A stretch of DNA of 15,419 nucleotides from an uncultured Oscillospiraceae bacterium (GCA_934546685.1 CAKTEB010000059.1:1-15419); one strand, 5' to 3'; positions 1 through 7,078 are shown, counted from the first letter of the stretch. Made by a program: numbers and translations. The notes: generated by a model from the letters alone, not told the origin.

Positions 1-98
1 AAAACCTTGAAATACACAAAGTATGTCTGCGGTTTTACACCTTTTTCTGACGAAAAATCTCTCGCCAAACTCTCTTGGCGATTTGTGCGGTGTTACCC
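1..98 (+). repeat. Right-hand part of dispersed inverted-repeat element (long form), cut by window edge
   Basis: Aligns with the reverse complement of the 4055-4216 element. The 14-mer ATACACAAAGTATG at 12-25 is identical to the complement of 4129-4142, and scattered blocks match through to the terminal GGTGTTACCC at 89-98. The left half lies outside the window. It is followed by a 12-base near-tandem tail (91-120) and ends about 55 bases before the spoIIIE start. An open frame runs through it into spoIIIE, but that extension is repeat DNA, not protein. Confidence 0.7.
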
Positions 99-153
99 GA
101 GATATTACCCGAGATGTTACAATTTCCTTAAGAGACTGGAAGGAGAGTATAGA

Positions 154-2937
154 ATGGCAAAGAAAACCGGAAGCCCCGGCGCTTCCACCAAGGCTGCCGC
201 CAAATCCCGGCAGTCCTCGGCACCGAAATCCAGCCGGAAGCACGAGCCGGAGCCCGAGGACTACCAGTCCCGGAGCAGCCTCACCGCCCGGATCGTCTCC
301 GCCCTGGTGATGACCTTCCTGGCGCTGTTCCTGCTGCTTTCCATGGTGGGGGTCCACGCGGCCATGCTGGACGCGCTGCGGAAGTGCGTCCAGGGCCTCT
401 TTGGCTACGGCTTTTATCTGCTGCCCTTCGCCCTGGGGTATCTGTCCTGGATCCTGGTGTTCCGGAACCATGAGCCCTTCCGGGCACGGATCTTAGGCCT
501 GACCGGCATTGTGATCTCCTTCAGCGCCCTGCTCCATGTGATCCTCTGCTATGCGGGTCTGGAGAAGGGCATAAAGCTCATCGGCTCCCTGTGGCGCACC
601 GGCATGTCCGGGGCCTCCGGCGGCGTGATCCCCGGCCTTCTGGCCCAGGGCCTCGTGAAGCTGGTCAGCAAGATGGGGGCCATTCCGGTGTTCCTGGTGC
701 TGCTGATCGTGTCCATCTTCCCGGCCTTCCGGCTGTCCGCTGCCACCCTGATCCACAAGCGGGCGGAAAAGCGCCGGGAGCAGCTGGAGGAGCTGGAGCC
801 CCAGCCGGAGCCCCAGCCCATCACCCAGGAGATGACCATGGAGGATCTCCGGACCCTGGCAACGCCTCCCGCCTGGGTGCGCAAGACCGGCGACGGCGGC
901 GTGTTCTCCGGCCTCAAGAAGAAGACCGGGGTGGATTCCCCCTTTGATGATGACGAGGACGCCGCGCCCTCCCAGCCCAAGATCCGCAGGGCCAAGATCC
1001 TCCGGGAGGACGAGCCGGAGCGGGACGATGACTTCCTGTTCCTGGGCGGCGGAAAACCCGAAAAGCGCCCGAAGAAGCAGAAAGCAGCGTCCCAGGATCC
1101 CTTTGAGGCCCTGATGGAGGAGGACTACACCGCCCAGGTGCAGTCCCTGGTGCAGAACGCCGATCCCATCCCCGAGCCGGAGCCCCAGGACGACTGGATG
1201 ACCCCGGAACCCCCGGCCCAGCCGGATGCTGTCCCGGAGACCCTCACCGATGCGGACATCGCCCAGGGGGCCGAGACGGCGGCGAAAAAGGGGAAGGTCA
1301 CAAGCGACCAGGCCGCCCAGGCGGCGGAGCAGGTGGCCCGGGAGATCGAGGCCCGCACCGACGCGGAGGCCGAGGAGGAAATCACCCCTCCCTACCAGTA
1401 TCCCCCCATGACCATGCTCTCCGAGGCCCTGGGCTCCAAGGAGGACAACACCGAGGAGATGCGCACCAACGTTCTGCGGCTGGAGGAGACCTTCAAGAGC
1501 TTCAACGTGGATATCAAGATCGAAAACGTGGTCCGGGGCCCCACGGTCACCCGGTACGAGATGGAGCTGCGCCCGGGCGTGAAAATGAGCAAGATCACCT
1601 CCCTCCACGAGGATATCGCCCTGGCCCTGGGCGTCAGCGGCGTCCGGGTGGCGGCGGTGCCCGGCAAGAGCTCCATCATCGGCATCGAGGTGCCCAACCG
1701 GATCACCACCAGCGTGCCGATCCGTGAGGTGCTGTCCTCCCGGGAGTTCCAGAAGAACGAATCCCCCCTGGCCTTCACCGTGGGCAAGGACATCGGCGGC
1801 AACTACATCATCGGCGACATCGCCAAGATGCCCCATCTGCTCATCGCCGGTACCACCGGCTCCGGTAAGTCCGTCTGCATGAACAGCATCATCGTGTCCC
1901 TCCTGTACCGGGCCACCCCGGAGCAGGTGCGGCTCATTATGATCGACCCGAAGATGGTGGAGCTCAGCATCTACAACGGCATTCCCCATCTGCTGATCCC
2001 CGTGGTCACCGACGCGAAAAAGGCCGCGGGAGCCCTCCAGTGGGCCGTCACCGAGATGGAGCGCCGGTATCAGCTGCTGGCGGACTACAAGGTCCGTGAT
2101 CTCAAGGGCTACAACAAGCTGGCCCGCCGGGACGATTCCATGACCCCCATGCCCCAGATCGTCATTATCATCGACGAGCTGGCGGATCTCATGCTGGTGG
2201 CCGCCAAGGAGGTGGAGAACTCCATCGTCCGCATTGCCCAGAAGGCCCGTGCCGCGGGCATGCACCTGGTCATCGCCACCCAGCGTCCCTCCACCAACGT
2301 GATTACCGGCATTATGAAGGCCAACATTCCCTCCCGGATCGCCTTCGCCGTGGCCTCCGCCATCGACAGCCGCATTATTCTCGATGAGGGCGGCGCGGAA
2401 AAGCTGGTGGGCAAGGGCGATATGCTCTATGCCCCTCTGGGGGCCGGAAAGCCCACCCGCGTCCAGGGCTGCTTCATCACCGATGAGGAGGCCGAGGAGG
2501 TGGCGGAATTCGTGAAGACCTCTTCCGAATCCGACTATTCCGACGAAATTCTAAGAGAGATCGAGCAGAACGTCTCCGCCTCCGGCGGCAAGGATTCCGG
2601 GGGAGACCCGGATCAGACCGCCATGACCCTGGACGGGGACCCTCTGCTGCCCGATGCGGTGGAGGTGGTCCTCGACACCGGACAGGCCTCCACCTCCATG
2701 CTACAGCGGCGGCTGAAGCTGGGCTATGCCCATGCCGCCCGGATCGTGGACGAGCTGGAGGAGAAGGGCATCGTGGGCCCCTTCGAGGGCTCCAAGGCCC
2801 GGCAGGTGCTCATTACCCGGGACCAGTGGGATACCATGGTGGGGCTGAACCCCAAGGCCAAGGCCCCGGAGGAAGCCGCCGACCCGGAGGGGGAGGGGAC
2901 GGAACCCGCTGACGATTGCCCTTTTGACGAAGATTAG
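154..2937 (+). CDS. spoIIIE: DNA translocase SpoIIIE/FtsK
   Basis: Membrane-anchored, ATP-driven DNA pump that moves chromosomal DNA through the closing septum, at sporulation (SpoIIIE) or division (FtsK). The 927-residue product has four N-terminal hydrophobic segments (about 46-68, 86-103, 118-135, 177-194), an acidic Pro/Glu/Ala-rich linker (about 205-410), then the motor. The motor has Walker A GTTGSGKS at 566-573 and Walker B IIIDELADLM around 671-680. A C-terminal winged-helix gamma domain (about 829-889, DTGQASTSMLQRRLKLGYA) normally reads SRS/KOPS-like sequences. The ATG at 154 is chosen because AGGAGA at 141-146 sits 7 bases upstream; the 49 in-frame codons before it lie in or next to a repeat. 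B. subtilis SpoIIIE has about 787 residues, and the extra length here is mostly linker. FtsK and SpoIIIE cannot be separated with certainty from one gene. Confidence 0.96.
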   Translation: MAKKTGSPGASTKAAAKSRQSSAPKSSRKHEPEPEDYQSRSSLTARIVSALVMTFLALFLLLSMVGVHAAMLDALRKCVQGLFGYGFYLLPFALGYLSWILVFRNHEPFRARILGLTGIVISFSALLHVILCYAGLEKGIKLIGSLWRTGMSGASGGVIPGLLAQGLVKLVSKMGAIPVFLVLLIVSIFPAFRLSAATLIHKRAEKRREQLEELEPQPEPQPITQEMTMEDLRTLATPPAWVRKTGDGGVFSGLKKKTGVDSPFDDDEDAAPSQPKIRRAKILREDEPERDDDFLFLGGGKPEKRPKKQKAASQDPFEALMEEDYTAQVQSLVQNADPIPEPEPQDDWMTPEPPAQPDAVPETLTDADIAQGAETAAKKGKVTSDQAAQAAEQVAREIEARTDAEAEEEITPPYQYPPMTMLSEALGSKEDNTEEMRTNVLRLEETFKSFNVDIKIENVVRGPTVTRYEMELRPGVKMSKITSLHEDIALALGVSGVRVAAVPGKSSIIGIEVPNRITTSVPIREVLSSREFQKNESPLAFTVGKDIGGNYIIGDIAKMPHLLIAGTTGSGKSVCMNSIIVSLLYRATPEQVRLIMIDPKMVELSIYNGIPHLLIPVVTDAKKAAGALQWAVTEMERRYQLLADYKVRDLKGYNKLARRDDSMTPMPQIVIIIDELADLMLVAAKEVENSIVRIAQKARAAGMHLVIATQRPSTNVITGIMKANIPSRIAFAVASAIDSRIILDEGGAEKLVGKGDMLYAPLGAGKPTRVQGCFITDEEAEEVAEFVKTSSESDYSDEILREIEQNVSASGGKDSGGDPDQTAMTLDGDPLLPDAVEVVLDTGQASTSMLQRRLKLGYAHAARIVDELEEKGIVGPFEGSKARQVLITRDQWDTMVGLNPKAKAPEEAADPEGEGTEPADDCPFDED

Positions 2938-2948
2938 GGGGAACGATT

Positions 2949-3941
2949 GTGAAGCATATTTTGTTACTTAGTACGGGCGGCACCATCGCCTCCCGGCCCG
3001 GCTCCGACGGCCTGGAGCCGGAGATGTCCGGCCAGGAGCTGCTTTCCTGCCTGGGCGACCTGACCGGCCGCTTCCAGGTGGAGGTGCAGCAGATCATGAA
3101 TCTGGATTCCTCCAACGTCCAGGCGGAGGAGTGGCGGATCATGGCCCGGAGCGTCTACGAGAATTATGACCGCTACGACGGCTTCATCATCACCCACGGC
3201 ACCGACACCATGGCCTACTCCGCCTCCATGCTGAGCTTTATGCTGAAAAACCTCCGGAAGCCCGTGGTGTTCACCGGCTCCCAGATCCCCATGGACAATA
3301 TGCTCACCGACGCCAGAAACAACCTGTTCTGCGCCCTGGCGGCGGTGGAGGCGGACATCCAGGGTGTCTCCGTGGCCTTCAACCGCCACATCATCCGGGG
3401 CTGCCGGGCCGTGAAGGTCAGAACCATGGGCTTCGACGCCTTTGAGAGCGTCAACGCCAAGTATCTGGGGGAGATCTTCGCCGACGGCCTCCGGGTCTAT
3501 GACCGGCAGCTGCCCCGGGAGGATGGAGAGCTCCAATTACTCGACAACGTGTCCACGGACGTGTTCCTCCTGAAGCTGATCCCCAACACCAACCCCAGGC
3601 TCTTTGACCATCTGGCCCAGATCGGCTATCGGGGCGTGGTATTGGAGACCTTCGGAGCCGGAGGCATGCACTTCCACCGGCGGGATCTTCTCGAAAAGCT
3701 CCGGATGCTGGAGAAGAAGGGCATCCTGGTGGCGGCGTGCAGCCAGTGCCTCTATGAGCCCAGCAACTTCACCATCTACGAGGTGGGCCGGAAGCTCCTG
3801 GAGACCGGGGCCATCCCCGCCGGGGATATGACCACCGAGGCCGCCGTCACCAAGCTCATGTGGGCCCTGGGCCAGAGCGGGGATCCGGGAGTCGTCCGGC
3901 AGCTTTTTCTGAAAAATTGCACTGGAGAGATCTCTGAATAA
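2949..3941 (+). CDS. ansA: L-asparaginase, type I (cytoplasmic) family
   Basis: Hydrolyses L-asparagine to L-aspartate and ammonia. The 330-residue protein starts with the family motif LLSTGGTIAS, whose T12 is the expected nucleophile. A second catalytic block, HGTDTMAYSA, carries T85 and D86, and K156 lies in the region of the expected catalytic lysine. There is no signal peptide, which fits the cytoplasmic type. The start is GTG at 2949, preceded by AGGGGG directly at the spoIIIE stop; the gap of 11 bases suggests co-transcription with spoIIIE. Length is normal for the family. A tRNA-amidotransferase-associated asparaginase-like subunit (GatD) is unlikely because the extra N-terminal domain is absent. 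The strong hairpin right after the stop closes the unit. Confidence 0.93.
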   Translation: MKHILLLSTGGTIASRPGSDGLEPEMSGQELLSCLGDLTGRFQVEVQQIMNLDSSNVQAEEWRIMARSVYENYDRYDGFIITHGTDTMAYSASMLSFMLKNLRKPVVFTGSQIPMDNMLTDARNNLFCALAAVEADIQGVSVAFNRHIIRGCRAVKVRTMGFDAFESVNAKYLGEIFADGLRVYDRQLPREDGELQLLDNVSTDVFLLKLIPNTNPRLFDHLAQIGYRGVVLETFGAGGMHFHRRDLLEKLRMLEKKGILVAACSQCLYEPSNFTIYEVGRKLLETGAIPAGDMTTEAAVTKLMWALGQSGDPGVVRQLFLKNCTGEISE

Positions 3942-3945
3942 CAAA

Positions 3946-3990
3946 AATAACGCACTATGGTGACTTGGTTCCATAGTGCGTTATTTCTTA
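3946..3990. terminator. Bidirectional intrinsic terminator after ansA
   Basis: A perfect 15-bp stem (3946-3960 with 3971-3985) encloses a 10-base loop. The plus strand runs on into T-rich TTATTTCTTA; on the minus strand the arm is followed by TTATTTTTGT. It can therefore stop ansA transcripts and also the convergent transcript of the regulator gene at 4438-5073. Confidence 0.9.
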
Positions 3991-4054
3991 TCCATATCTG
4001 AGTGTGCAGGTCTCAAATAATAAGGAAAAATGAAAAAAGGAAGAATGAAGAAAA

Positions 4055-4216
4055 GGGTAACACCACATGAATCGGCGGCGAGCATTCAGCCAGAGATTTT
4101 GCGGCGGAAAAAGGCAGTTTTCCGATGGCATACTTTGTGTATGTCGAGGAAAAATAACGCATTTCCGACGTGAAAGATCGGCTGTAGGCCGCCGACGCAT
4201 TTATGGGGGGTTGCCC
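4055..4216 (-). repeat. Dispersed inverted-repeat element, long form (162 bp)
   Basis: Bounded by GGGTAACACCAC on the left and a TTGCCC end on the right, which are degenerate inverted termini. Read on the minus strand, its first part (complement of 4177-4201) matches 14427-14451 in 24 of 25 positions. Its second part matches the element at 1-98, including an identical 14-mer. It therefore joins features of the short copy at 14412 and the partial copy at 1-98, and shows that both belong to one family. It has no coding capacity, which suggests a MITE-like or REP-like non-autonomous element. Confidence 0.75.
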
Positions 4217-4305
4217 CAAAGAAGAAATGAAAAGAGAGTATATAATAAAGGAGAATTGTCAGAAATTTAGATCAAAAAACTACTTGATTCCCACCGACCT
4301 TTCCT

Positions 4306-4372
4306 CCGGAGCCGGGCTGTCAGCATATCCGGGGATGTTTCCCCGGCGATCAGCTTACCGCCTCCGGTTTTT
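4306..4372 (+). terminator. Branched hairpin plus T-run; terminator or end of a small RNA
   Basis: CCGGAG at 4306-4311 pairs with CTCCGG at 4362-4367, extended by CGG/CCG and CTG/CAG blocks. Inside is a second perfect stem, CCGGGGA/TCCCCGG (about 4329-4346), with a four-base loop. TTTTT follows at 4368-4372. The orientation is plus, and no plus-strand gene ends here. A TATAAT at 4241-4246 lies upstream, so this may be the 3' end of a short structured RNA. Family not recognised. Confidence 0.5.
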
Positions 4373-4437
4373 ATGGTCTTATGATAACCTGACTTTATGA
4401 ACGTGTAATGAACGAAGATAGAACATTGTTTTAAGGA

Positions 4438-5073
4438 TCAGCGGGGTTTCAGCCCCTCTGTGTCCAGAATTTTAACGATGCCATACCCCGTCTCAATGAG
4501 CCCCGCTCTGGCCATGGAGCCCAGCAACCGGCTCACCGTCACCCGGCTGACCCCCAGCGCCGCCGCCAGCTCCTCGTGGGTCACATGGAGCTCCGGGGCG
4601 TCCGGGTGGTTGAGGAGCAGGCCCCGGAGCCGGGTCTCCGCGCTCTGGAAGCTCATGGTGTCCACATGGCCGCTGAGCAGCCGCACGGTTCGGGCCAGAT
4701 AGGTAATCATGGCCGAGGCCAGCTCCGGGTGCTGGGCAAAGAGCCGATCCACGGTGTCGTGGCTCAATCTCACAATCACGCAGTCCGCCGCCGCCTCGGC
4801 GGTGGACACCCGGGGCATGCCGTCGAAGAAGGAGGCCTCCCCAAAGATGCTGCCGGGGCCGTAGGTGGTCAGCAGCTTTTCCTCCCCCTGATCCGAGGTG
4901 ATGTAGGTGCGCACGGCCCCGGTGCGCAGGCAGTAGAGATACCCCGGCTCCTGGCCCTGGAGGTAGATGATCTGTCCCTCCTGATAGGTCACGGGCCGCC
5001 CGGAGGCAAACAGGGGGGCAAAGAGGCTCCGGGGGAGGCCTAGCTCCGGGGAGGAAAAGCTGTCGTAATACAT
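4438..5073 (-). CDS. CRP/FNR-family transcriptional regulator
   Basis: A 211-residue one-component regulator. The N-terminal cyclic-nucleotide-binding-like beta-roll (about 15-120) includes the turn GSIFGEASFFDGMPRVS at 74-90. A dimerisation helix follows (about 120-145), then a C-terminal winged HTH with VTHEELAAALGVSRVTVSRLL at about 164-184. It lacks the N-terminal cysteine cluster of FNR, and the phosphate-binding turn is only partly like cAMP-binding CRP, so the effector is unknown. The start is taken as ATG at 5073 because AAGGTGG lies 8-10 bases upstream; the frame stays open to 5109, but those codons fall in a repeat element. It is divergent from leuCDB, and a palindromic operator typical of the family lies between them at 5183-5198, suggesting autoregulation and/or control of leuC. 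Confidence 0.92.
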   Translation of the reverse strand: MYYDSFSSPELGLPRSLFAPLFASGRPVTYQEGQIIYLQGQEPGYLYCLRTGAVRTYITSDQGEEKLLTTYGPGSIFGEASFFDGMPRVSTAEAAADCVIVRLSHDTVDRLFAQHPELASAMITYLARTVRLLSGHVDTMSFQSAETRLRGLLLNHPDAPELHVTHEELAAALGVSRVTVSRLLGSMARAGLIETGYGIVKILDTEGLKPR

Positions 5074-5093
5074 AATATATTCCACCTTTTTTA

Positions 5094-5152
5094 GGGCAAA
5101 ACCACACAAATGTGTCTGCGGCCCTTAGCCGCCAATTTATGTGGTATTGCCC
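5094..5152. repeat. Dispersed inverted-repeat element, short form (59 bp), in regulator leader
   Basis: Begins GGGCAAAACCACACAAAT and ends ATTTATGTGGTATTGCCC, which are near-perfect inverted termini. A GC-rich centre has its own small hairpin (GCGGC/GCCGC). It belongs to the same family as 4055-4216 and 14412-14467. As RNA it would fold into a long hairpin ending about 7 bases upstream of the regulator's ribosome binding site. Confidence 0.8.
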
Positions 5153-5182
5153 TGACGTTCTAAATTAAATTTCCAATCTGAT

Positions 5183-5198
5183 TGTAACATGTGTTACA
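5183..5198. promoter_or_regulatory. Palindromic CRP/FNR-type operator
   Basis: TGTAACA-TG-TGTTACA is a perfect 7-2-7 inverted repeat. Its core TAACAnnTGTTA matches the box bound by the PrfA branch of the CRP/FNR family. It lies in the divergent region between a CRP/FNR-family gene and leuC, about 110 bases from the regulator start. Its centre, 5190.5, is about 41-42 bases before the transcription start predicted from the leuC -10 box. Confidence 0.75.
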
Positions 5199-5219
5199 TT
5201 CTTTTTGCAAGGGTTATGT

Positions 5220-5225
5220 CATAAT
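5220..5225 (+). promoter_or_regulatory. Probable leuC -10 box
   Basis: CATAAT, one mismatch from TATAAT, about 65 bases before leuC. At 17-base spacing the -35 position is CATTCT, which is poor and abuts the palindromic operator, as expected for an activator-dependent promoter. No T-box specifier or antiterminator and no leucine leader peptide was seen in the 5226-5290 leader. Confidence 0.45.
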
Positions 5226-5290
5226 GGGTATCAGAAAAAACAATGGCGGAGAAAATCCATAGCCGCCGCAGTATAAAAGGAGGAATCACC

Positions 5291-6550
5291 ATGGGAATGA
5301 CCATGACCCAGAAGATCCTGGCGGCCCATGCCGGTAAGGCATCCGTGACCGCTGGAGAGCTCATCGAGGCCAAGCTGGATCTGGTGCTGGGCAACGACGT
5401 GACCACCCCCGTCGCCATCACCGAATTTGAAAACGCTGGCTTCACCAAGGTCTTCGACAAGGACAAGATCGCCATTGTCCTGGACCATTTCACCCCTTGT
5501 AAGGACATCAACGCCGCAAAGCTCAGCATGCAGGCCCGGAATTTCGCCCACAAGCACCACATCACCAACTTCTTTGACGTGGGCACCATGGGCATCGAGC
5601 ATGCCCTGCTGCCGGAAAAGGGCCTCATCGCCGCCGGTGAGCTGTGCATCGGCGCGGACTCCCACACCTGCACCTACGGAGCCCTGGGGGCCTTCTCCAC
5701 GGGCATCGGCTCCACGGATATGTGCGCGGGCATGGCCTCCGGTCTGGCCTGGTTCAAGGTCCCCGCGGCCATCCAGTTCCATCTCACCGGATGTCTTCAG
5801 CCCTGGGTCTCCGGCAAGGACGTGATCCTGCACATCATCGGCATGATCGGCGTGGACGGAGCCCTCTACAAGTCCATGGAGTTCACCGGCCCCGGCGTCG
5901 CGTCTCTTACCATGGACGACCGGTTCACCATCGCCAACATGGCCATCGAGGCCGGCGCGAAAAACGGCATCTTCCCGGTGGACGAGAAGACCGAGGCGTA
6001 CATGACCGGCCGGGTCAGCCGCCCCTGGACGGCCTACGAGCCCGACCCCGACGCGGAGTACGAGCAGACCATCGAAATTGACCTTTCTAAGATCGAGCCC
6101 ACCGTGTCCCTGCCCCATCTGCCCAGCAACACCAAGACCGTGAAAGAGGTCGCTGGCATGGACATCCAGCAGTGCGTCATCGGCTCCTGCACCAATGGCC
6201 GGATCTCCGACCTGCGCATTGCCGCGGAGGTGATGAAGGGCCATCAGGTGGCCGAGAACGTCCGCTGCATCGTGATCCCCGCCACCCAGGACGTGTATAT
6301 GCAGGCCCTGAAGGAGGGTCTCATCGAGACCTTTATCACCGCCGGTGCCGTGGTCTCCACCCCCACCTGCGGCCCCTGCCTGGGCGGCCATATGGGCGTG
6401 CTCTATGAGGGGGAGCGGGCCATTTCCACCACCAACCGGAACTTTGTGGGCCGCATGGGCCATGTAAAGAGCGAGGTGGTGCTGGCCTCTCCCGCCGTGG
6501 CCGCCGCCTCCGCCGTGAAGGGCACCATCTGCACCCCGGACGACATCTGA
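5291..6550 (+). CDS. leuC: 3-isopropylmalate dehydratase large subunit
   Basis: With LeuD it isomerises 2-isopropylmalate to 3-isopropylmalate in leucine synthesis. The 419-residue aconitase-family subunit has the three [4Fe-4S] cysteine ligands: C300 in GSCTNGR, and C360 and C363 in PTCGPCLGG. Near the middle it carries GADSHTCTYGALGAF. The length fits the compact (about 420 aa) LeuC type common in Clostridia and archaea, not the roughly 465-aa enterobacterial type. The related homoaconitase/methylmalate variants cannot be excluded by sequence alone, but leuD and leuB next door favour leucine synthesis. The start at ATG 5291 follows AAAGGAGG at 5277-5284; an upstream in-frame ATG at 5243 has no ribosome site. 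It is the first gene of leuCDB, and leuA is absent here. Confidence 0.96.
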   Translation: MGMTMTQKILAAHAGKASVTAGELIEAKLDLVLGNDVTTPVAITEFENAGFTKVFDKDKIAIVLDHFTPCKDINAAKLSMQARNFAHKHHITNFFDVGTMGIEHALLPEKGLIAAGELCIGADSHTCTYGALGAFSTGIGSTDMCAGMASGLAWFKVPAAIQFHLTGCLQPWVSGKDVILHIIGMIGVDGALYKSMEFTGPGVASLTMDDRFTIANMAIEAGAKNGIFPVDEKTEAYMTGRVSRPWTAYEPDPDAEYEQTIEIDLSKIEPTVSLPHLPSNTKTVKEVAGMDIQQCVIGSCTNGRISDLRIAAEVMKGHQVAENVRCIVIPATQDVYMQALKEGLIETFITAGAVVSTPTCGPCLGGHMGVLYEGERAISTTNRNFVGRMGHVKSEVVLASPAVAAASAVKGTICTPDDI

Positions 6551-6567
6551 GAAAGGAGCGTTTTCCC

Positions 6568-7065
6568 ATGAAAATTACCGGTAATGTACATAAATACGGC
6601 TCCAACGTGGATACGGACGTGATCATCCCCGCCCGGTACCTCAACGAGCCCGACCACAAGGCCCTGGCCTCCCACTGCATGGAGGACATCGACGCGGACT
6701 TCTCCCGAAAAGTCCAGCCCGGGGATATCATGGTGGCCGACTGGAACTTCGGCTGCGGCTCCTCCCGGGAGCACGCTCCCATCGCCATCAAGGCCAGCGG
6801 CATCTCCGTGGTCATCGCCTCCAGCTTCGCCCGGATCTTCTATCGGAACTGCATCAACATCGGTCTGCCCATTATGGAGTGCCCCGAGGCAGCCCAGGGC
6901 ATCGAGGCCGGGGACAAGGTCTCCGTGGACTTCGAGACCGGCGAGATCGTCAACGAGACCAAGGGCCAGACCTACCACGCTGCCGCCTTCCCGCCCTTTA
7001 TCCAGGGCATCATCGAGGCCGGCGGTCTGCTGAAATCGCTGAAGGCCCGGGGCCTGGCGGAATAA
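6568..7065 (+). CDS. leuD: 3-isopropylmalate dehydratase small subunit
   Basis: Swivel-domain partner of LeuC, supplying substrate-binding residues to the isomerase. The 165 residues contain the hallmark VDTDVIIPARYL near the N-terminus, then NFGCGSSREHAPIAIK and the following SFARIFYRNCINIGL, all typical of LeuD. The length matches the short, stand-alone type that pairs with 420-aa LeuC. GAAAGGAG lies about 8 bases upstream of the ATG. The gap to leuC is 17 bases and to leuB 13 bases, so the three genes are one operon. Confidence 0.96.
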   Translation: MKITGNVHKYGSNVDTDVIIPARYLNEPDHKALASHCMEDIDADFSRKVQPGDIMVADWNFGCGSSREHAPIAIKASGISVVIASSFARIFYRNCINIGLPIMECPEAAQGIEAGDKVSVDFETGEIVNETKGQTYHAAAFPPFIQGIIEAGGLLKSLKARGLAE

Positions 7066-7078
7066 GGAGGAACATACC

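Larger units (their letters stand above)
3991..4437. other. Gene-free stretch between ansA and the CRP/FNR regulator
   Basis: About 450 bases with no credible gene. It holds an A-rich run (4010-4054), the 162-base repeat (4055-4216), a TATAAT box with AAAGGAG after it (4241-4254), and a branched hairpin ending in five T (4306-4372). A 67-codon open frame at 4067-4270 is mostly repeat sequence and has no database-like motif. Confidence 0.6.

Noticed and set aside
493..2265. 590-codon open frame on the minus strand inside spoIIIE
   Set aside because: Antisense shadow of a GC-rich gene. It has His/Gly/Leu-rich low-complexity translation, no ribosome site, and the plus-strand frame has clear SpoIIIE motifs.
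4067..4270. 67-codon plus-strand open frame
   Set aside because: Most of it is the 162-base repeat element; no good ribosome site and no recognisable motif.
4264..4437. In-frame open extension of about 58 codons after the regulator's TGA (minus strand), suggesting read-through or selenocysteine
   Set aside because: The sequence is not protein-like against the family, the regulator is already full length, no selenocysteine structure follows the TGA, and the region is better explained by the hairpin at 4306-4372.
5226..5290. T-box or leucine leader peptide in the leuC leader
   Set aside because: No T-box core sequence, no run of Leu codons and no terminator/antiterminator pair seen; the short GGCGG/CCGCC pairing has no T-run.
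5231..6463. 410-codon minus-strand open frame opposite leuC
   Set aside because: Antisense shadow: composition bias, no motifs, and fully overlapped by an unambiguous leuC.
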